A program made the position numbers and the translations under genes. The notes below the pieces were generated by a model. It saw nothing but the letters and a program-made list of their open reading frames with translations. It did not search any database and was not told the DNA's origin. 26,989 nucleotides of DNA from DASPTR01 sp041481365 (GTDB lineage Archaea; Thermoproteota; Bathyarchaeia; Bathyarchaeales; Bathycorpusculaceae), in the NCBI GenBank assembly GCA_041481365.1, contig JBGPBS010000015.1, forward strand, positions 1 to 26,989, in the 5' to 3' direction. Positions 23,398-26,989 of this stretch are shown here, in pieces; within the stretch, counting starts at the first letter, position 1, and every line of letters begins with the position of its first letter.

Positions 23398-23682
23398 TTA
23401 TCTCGTCAAAGTTATTTCCATCGTGGAAACCATTCTAGGTCTATTTTGGCCTTCTCTTGGCGGCATCTCTTCTGTTCCTATGGAGATCTTGCCTATCTTC
23501 AGGTCCTTTAGGAAGCGGCTTCTAGCTATTTCAGCTACGTCTACTGCAGTCGTGATTGCTTGCCCGCGCGCCTTTAGAGTTATTTCTTTGGCGCTGCTTG
23601 ACGATAGGCTCGTGATGATCGCCAGAACATAGCTCATTGCTGGTTTCCTGCCAATGAAAACAATTCCTGCATTTTCCGTCAT
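23398..23682 (-). CDS. albA: Alba DNA/RNA-binding chromatin protein
   Basis: Small archaeal chromatin protein that binds DNA and RNA as a dimer. The 94 residues contain the diagnostic IGRKPAMSYVLAIIT near the N-terminus, ITLKARGQAITTAVDVAEIA in the middle and the KIGKISIGTEEMPPREGQ hairpin loop. K13 matches the second lysine of the GKKP loop that contacts nucleic acid in Sulfolobus Alba; the first lysine is Arg here. A strong Shine-Dalgarno (AAGGAGG) lies seven bases upstream of ATG 23682. Its neighbour on the same strand is a coiled-coil gene, with topoisomerase IB two genes on. Confidence 0.96.
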   Translation of the reverse strand: MTENAGIVFIGRKPAMSYVLAIITSLSSSSAKEITLKARGQAITTAVDVAEIARSRFLKDLKIGKISIGTEEMPPREGQNRPRMVSTMEITLTR

Positions 23683-23774
23683 TCTTTTTCCTCCTTTTTG
23701 TTTTTTGTTGTTGGTTGTCGCGTGTAACGCACCGTGCTAGTTCATTCTTAACACCGGAACGTTACCGCAAAAAT

Positions 23775-23783
23775 AAAATACAC
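23775..23783 (-). repeat. GTGTATTTT motif, copy upstream of Alba
   Basis: The minus strand reads AAGGGCGGTGTATTTTATTT, sharing GGG plus GTGTATTTT with copies at 20560-20568 and 23889-23897 on the other strand. It lies about 95 bases upstream of the Alba start and may be part of its promoter. Confidence 0.45.
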
Positions 23784-23868
23784 CGCCCTTAATAAACGCA
23801 ATCTAGACGCATATCATCACTCGTAATACCCCCAGCAGAATGCTTTCTTGAATCAAACATGGAAAAAT

Positions 23869-23905
23869 GCTGAAAACCGAAAAGGGACGTGTATTTTGCG
23901 AGCTT
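23869..23905 (+). repeat. GTGTATTTT motif, copy with ACCGA and GCGAGC flanks
   Basis: The stretch contains GAAAACCGAAAAGGGACGTG followed by TATTTTGCGAGC. ACCGA, GGG and GTGTATTTT also occur in the same order near 20536-20568, and ACCGA, GGG and GCGAGC near 20638-20684. This suggests a short dispersed element. Confidence 0.45.
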
Positions 23906-24097
23906 AGTATTGTCCAAACTGTAGGTCAGCCAACCGCATCTCCAGCATAGACCTGAATAACCTTCTACCTCTCATTGCCTCCTATTGCCCATGCTTATCA
24001 TGCTGGGAACATAAACATCCAAGCTGTTTGGTCTCTGAAGTGATGTCTTAAATATCTGGACAATGAATAGGAATGCAAGAGTGAGAATTAGAGGGAA

Positions 24098-24484
24098 ATG
24101 ACATTGTCATACTGCCCAAAATGTGGGAACCAGATAACCGAGGACATGATCTTCTGTCCCAAATGCGGAGCATCACTAAAAACAGAACAGGTTCAAGCGA
24201 CGCCGCAGCCTCAACGCCCAATGACTTACAGGCATGAGAAGGAAGAAAAAACAGAGAAAGGAGAAAAACACGAAAAACGTGAAAAACACGAGTATGCGTT
24301 CATAGGCCCGCTGATTGGCGGCATAATCTTGCTATTCATCGGTCTGTCGGCCTATCTCTCTATAACGCATTATGTCGAAAAGGAGATGCTGGGGGCAGTA
24401 TTCTTCATAGCCATCGGAATTCTGATAGTGGTTGGCGCAATCTACGGTGCAGTGATGGCCTCTCGGAGACATCCCAGAACCTAG
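24098..24484 (+). CDS. Zinc-ribbon membrane protein
   Basis: A 128-residue protein of unknown role. It starts with a double-CxxC zinc ribbon (C6, C9, C20, C23: YCPKCGNQITEDMIFCPKCG), continues with a Pro/Gln linker and a highly charged segment of EK[H/R] repeats (about 46-65), and ends in two membrane helices (about 69-90 and 98-120) with a short basic tail. Such proteins are common in archaea, often with the ribbon in the cytoplasm. GAGGG lies very close to ATG 24098, so TTG 24104 may be used instead. Its stop overlaps the convergent GH3-like gene by four bases. Confidence 0.8.
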   Translation: MTLSYCPKCGNQITEDMIFCPKCGASLKTEQVQATPQPQRPMTYRHEKEEKTEKGEKHEKREKHEYAFIGPLIGGIILLFIGLSAYLSITHYVEKEMLGAVFFIAIGILIVVGAIYGAVMASRRHPRT

Positions 24485-25617
24485 GACGACCACCCGAAGA
24501 ATAGTTTGTAAAGCCTGTGCTCCAGTAGGGTTCTCGTGTTTCGCCTGCCTACGACGCGGAAATAATTCCTTCCTGCCGCTTCGATGATGTCTCCGATGTC
24601 GTATCTTGGAAACATACATGATGATACTATTAGCCTGCCCCATTCGCCGCGTTTGAGCTCATGCAGCATCTTCGTGGTTTGGCCGGTCTGAACTTCGAAG
24701 AAGTACGTATCGTAATTTGGCACCACGTAAGGCAGGTCATCCAGTTGCTGCGCGAATACTCCTTCCGTCGCGCTGTAGATCTCTATAACGGGCACCTCGC
24801 CGAAATACTTTCTCAGCGTCGGCGCGTACCGAAACTGGATCTTTCGCACACTAGTGCAGAACAAGGCTTTGAAGTTCCAGAGATCTTTCGGCTTTTTCCC
24901 ATGTTTCCGGTTCACATATTTCGCGAATGCCAAGATCACTGGGGTGACCCCCATCGCTGCGGTAACGTTTTCGCCGATTCCCTTCTGGTAAGCAAGTTCG
25001 AATCTTTTCTCCCAGTCTCGCTTGCTGATTCCCGGACCCAAAGCATCTATGTCCTCCTGTTTTGGTAACAAGCTCACATCGTTAAGCATGGGGTTAAGCC
25101 GCGCGTAGGTTCCTGAACTGTAGCCATAGGTCATTGTTTGGCCGTTGATCGTCGTTGTGTGAACACTAGAGGGGAAGTTTAGGTTTAGTATTCTCCCAGC
25201 CAGCAGGCTGAAGTCTCTCTTTCTGAGGGCATAGTTGACCAAGGCTCTCGCGCCACAGGTCAGTATCTGTTCGACATGAGTCTTCGTAGCCGGCAGCACT
25301 TTAGCAGGCCCCGTGGAACCTCTCGTCATGACCCAACACAACAGCGGCTCCGGCAAAATTGAGCCATAATTGCCTTCTTGCACCTCCGCCAAGTAGGACC
25401 TTAGACCTCTGTAATTGATGGCGGGGAAATTTATCCTAAACTCTGCGACTCCGTCGATTTCCGAGGCGCGATGGCCTATCCCATAATCTGTCCTACCATA
25501 CTTCTTAAGCAGTTCTGTGAGGACCCTCTTTTGAAAATCCTCAGCATTGCTTAAAGACTCGTACCATGGGCCCACTATGGGCTGGAAGATCTCTAGGTTT
25601 GTCTTTTCTGGGAGCAT
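24481..25617 (-). CDS. GH3-like acyl-adenylating enzyme
   Basis: Member of the GH3 branch of the adenylate-forming (ANL) superfamily; plant relatives join amino acids to carboxylated hormones. Seen here are LLKKYGRTDYGIGHRASEID, the phosphate-binding loop VMTRGSTGPAKVLPATKTH, SATEGVFAQQ and the YDIGDIIEAAGRNYFRVVGR stretch that contacts ATP. The protein is shorter than plant GH3 and ends soon after this point (LYKLFFGWSS), so the full C-terminal lid domain seems absent. The frame is open up to ATG 25785, but that ATG lies right next to a TATA-like GTTTAAATATG and the first 56 residues look non-coding, so ATG 25617 (378 residues) is preferred. The substrate is unknown. Confidence 0.8.
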   Translation of the reverse strand: MLPEKTNLEIFQPIVGPWYESLSNAEDFQKRVLTELLKKYGRTDYGIGHRASEIDGVAEFRINFPAINYRGLRSYLAEVQEGNYGSILPEPLLCWVMTRGSTGPAKVLPATKTHVEQILTCGARALVNYALRKRDFSLLAGRILNLNFPSSVHTTTINGQTMTYGYSSGTYARLNPMLNDVSLLPKQEDIDALGPGISKRDWEKRFELAYQKGIGENVTAAMGVTPVILAFAKYVNRKHGKKPKDLWNFKALFCTSVRKIQFRYAPTLRKYFGEVPVIEIYSATEGVFAQQLDDLPYVVPNYDTYFFEVQTGQTTKMLHELKRGEWGRLIVSSCMFPRYDIGDIIEAAGRNYFRVVGRRNTRTLLEHRLYKLFFGWSS

Positions 25618-25931
25618 TGGAGGTATAGGGCCGAGGCATAGCTTATTTATGTTGCCGTCGCGGACGGGTTTGATTGGGCATGCTGTGTTGCACTTCAACA
25701 CAGAGAACGTCCTTGTCGGCAACCTGAATTTGCAATACTCATTGATCGAAAGAAGCTGAAAATGAAGACGCAGCTTCGCTTCCATTCCTCATATTTAAAC
25801 GTTTTGATCTTCTCTTCTAGTTAGACTTATAAATTACAAGGAGCAATAGTATTAATTGCATTCTGGAAAGGGCAGTGTACTGATAAAACAGGGATCACTG
25901 TCACCCCGGAATAGAAAAAGGAGAAAGGAAA
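25618..25931. promoter_or_regulatory. Divergent promoter region
   Basis: The 314 bases between the preferred GH3 start and the secreted-protein gene include an open but unconvincing N-terminal extension of the GH3 frame (25618-25785). The rest holds a minus-strand TATA-like GTTTAAATATG (complement of about 25790-25800), and on the plus strand CTTATAAATTA (about 25828-25838) and a Shine-Dalgarno AAGGAGAAAGGA just before ATG 25932. Nothing else is recognised. Confidence 0.5.
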
Positions 25932-26989
25932 ATGAAGAACTATAGGTTTAGTGCTCTATCTTTGATTCTCACGGCAATGCTATTAACCAGCACTACTGCC
26001 CTCTTCCTTAACCATGCACAGGCGACAAGTCAGTGGCAAGGATACGTTAAGCCCTCATTTACGGACTACGCTCCCAGTGGGATGCCTGATTTTGACGAAA
26101 AGCAAGACGCTTGGGGTCCAGCAGGAACCTACACCTGGTGCGGTCCAGTCGCAGCCGCAAACTCGCTTTGGTGGCTCGACTCAAAATACGAATCACTACT
26201 CAATCCAGCACCGGTGCCTCCTCCAACGATCAGCGACCACTTCAATTTGGTGCCCGCATTTGGCCCATGGGACGACCATGATCCTAGAAATGTGGCCGCG
26301 CTTGTTCCGGCCCTAGCTTCTCTTATGAATACAGACGGAATGCATTCCGGTGGTGATCACATTGGAACACGCTTCACAGATTTCGTAAACGGAATCCAAC
26401 AATACATTAACAATCAAGGGCTCTCAAGGTTCTTTGAAGTCCACACCAGCCTCTACCCAACGTTCGGTTGGATCGACACTGAAGTAGAGAAATGTCAAGA
26501 TGTCGAGTTGTTCCTTGAATTCTATCAGTTGGTAGGAGGGATTTGGACTAACTCAAGCCTTGCCAATCCGAGTCTTGAAGCTGGCCACTTTGTCACTTGT
26601 GCAGGCGTAAACGCAACACTCAATCCTGGCGAAGTGCTCATAAGCGACCCATATCAAGACGCCTTCGAAGCCGGAACAGCACCCAGAGGCGGACGAGAAC
26701 CTGTCGCTCACGCGGCTGGGCATGGTTCTGCAGTTCACAATGATGCTCAATATGTCTCGCAGGACGCTTATCAGGTCACGCTGTGGCCTCCAGTGCCTCC
26801 CCCGCCAGGACCTCACGGTGTGCCTGAATCGGAACTCGTCGGATACCTTCAAACCTTGGGTTATCCCGCCAATTGGCATGCTTTCATACAAGCCGCAGTA
26901 GCAACTTCACCTCAACAGATAGCACAGTGGCAAGGGTACGTGAAACCCTCATTTCCGGATTACGCCCTGAGCGGAATGCCAGACTTTGA
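25932..26989 (+). CDS. Secreted C39-like cysteine-peptidase-type repeat protein (3' end missing)
   Basis: The frame stays open to the window end: the last bases, GA, are an incomplete codon, not a stop. 352 residues are seen. A signal peptide (MKNYRFSALSLILTAMLLTS..., cut probably after about residue 32) is followed by a domain with a papain/C39-like set: C70 in TYTWCGPVAAANSLWWL, a His in AGHFVTCAGVN and an Asp in LISDPYQDA. QWQGYVKPSFTDYAPSGMPD at residues 34-53 recurs at 332-351 as QWQGYVKPSFPDYALSGMPD, so a second unit begins with a period of 298 residues (894 bases). Substrate and catalysis are unproven; it could be an adhesin-like or autoprocessing surface protein. Confidence 0.8.
   Translation, partial: MKNYRFSALSLILTAMLLTSTTALFLNHAQATSQWQGYVKPSFTDYAPSGMPDFDEKQDAWGPAGTYTWCGPVAAANSLWWLDSKYESLLNPAPVPPPTISDHFNLVPAFGPWDDHDPRNVAALVPALASLMNTDGMHSGGDHIGTRFTDFVNGIQQYINNQGLSRFFEVHTSLYPTFGWIDTEVEKCQDVELFLEFYQLVGGIWTNSSLANPSLEAGHFVTCAGVNATLNPGEVLISDPYQDAFEAGTAPRGGREPVAHAAGHGSAVHNDAQYVSQDAYQVTLWPPVPPPPGPHGVPESELVGYLQTLGYPANWHAFIQAAVATSPQQIAQWQGYVKPSFPDYALSGMPDF
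26031..26989 (+). repeat. Intragenic tandem repeat of about 894 bases
   Basis: The first 65 bases of the unit (26031-26095) match 26925-26989 at 53 of 65 positions. Nine of the twelve differences are silent, and the other three change two residues (T to P and P to L). This points to an old duplication kept under selection at protein level. The second unit is cut by the window edge. Confidence 0.85.

Larger units (their letters stand above)
23683..24097. other. 415-base divergent intergenic region
   Basis: No gene is seen. It separates Alba (minus) from the zinc-ribbon gene (plus). It holds two copies of the GTGTATTTT motif preceded by GGG: one on the minus strand (complement of 23775-23783, upstream of Alba) and one on the plus strand (23889-23897). 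A TATA-like CTTAAATATC at about 24046-24055 sits about 45 bases before the zinc-ribbon ATG. Possible Alba promoter boxes on the minus strand are TTATTAAGG (complement of 23788-23796) and TTTATTTTT in the motif itself. Confidence 0.5.

Noticed and set aside
26553..26891. A 112-codon minus-strand frame at the right end
   Set aside because: It lies opposite the well-supported secreted repeat protein and is a shadow of its codons.
26987..26989. A stop codon TGA at the window end
   Set aside because: The TGA is out of frame with the secreted protein; by comparison with the first repeat unit the last two bases begin the Asp codon after PDF.

Overview
The window reads as a chromosomal segment of a non-methanogenic archaeon, most plausibly a member of the Bathyarchaeota/Thaumarchaeota side of the tree. 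Support comes from ribosomal protein S3Ae, Alba, several TATA-type promoters with short leaders, a eukaryotic-type topoisomerase IB with all catalytic residues in place, and a ferredoxin-based 2-oxoacid oxidoreductase coupled to Hdr-type proteins. The phylum is inferred from gene content only. Genes are tightly packed, many start with TTG or GTG, and I see no rRNA, tRNA, CRISPR array or transposase.

Layout. 1-2955: the 3' end of an upstream gene (possibly Pcc1), seryl-tRNA synthetase, a broken HD-domain (RelA/SpoT hydrolase-like) gene and ribosomal protein S3Ae. 2952-9680 (minus): a six-gene, almost gapless operon reading HdrC-GltD fusion, HdrA-MvhD fusion, then the delta, alpha, beta and gamma subunits of a 2-oxoacid:ferredoxin oxidoreductase. 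9681-9831: a divergent promoter region. 9832-13829 (plus): a DHDPR/diaminopentanoate-dehydrogenase-like enzyme, the three 5-oxoprolinase subunits PxpA, PxpB and PxpC, and MoaE. 13989-16388: an M29-aminopeptidase-like protein with altered metal ligands and a RecA/KaiC-like protein without a Walker A motif. 16582-19423 (minus): an ABC importer (fused double permease plus ATPase) with no binding protein nearby. 19781-20449: a PhoU-like DUF47 protein. 20754-23682 (minus): topoisomerase IB, a small HExxH putative metallopeptidase, a coiled-coil protein and Alba. 24098-26989: a zinc-ribbon membrane protein, a GH3-like acyl-adenylating enzyme (minus), and the start of a secreted C39-like protein built from repeats of about 298 residues that runs off the right edge.

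How the parts may work together. The Kor-Hdr operon is the most interesting system. A 2-oxoacid oxidoreductase that makes reduced ferredoxin is co-transcribed with an HdrA-MvhD flavoprotein and an HdrC-GltD flavoprotein, with no HdrB. This suggests an electron-transfer complex between ferredoxin, NAD(P)H and another carrier rather than a heterodisulfide reductase. The Pxp cluster would open 5-oxoproline to glutamate, whose deamination gives 2-oxoglutarate, a possible substrate of the oxidoreductase next door. That link is inference. Around topoisomerase IB and Alba a short motif, GTGTATTTT preceded by GGG, recurs in intergenic DNA.
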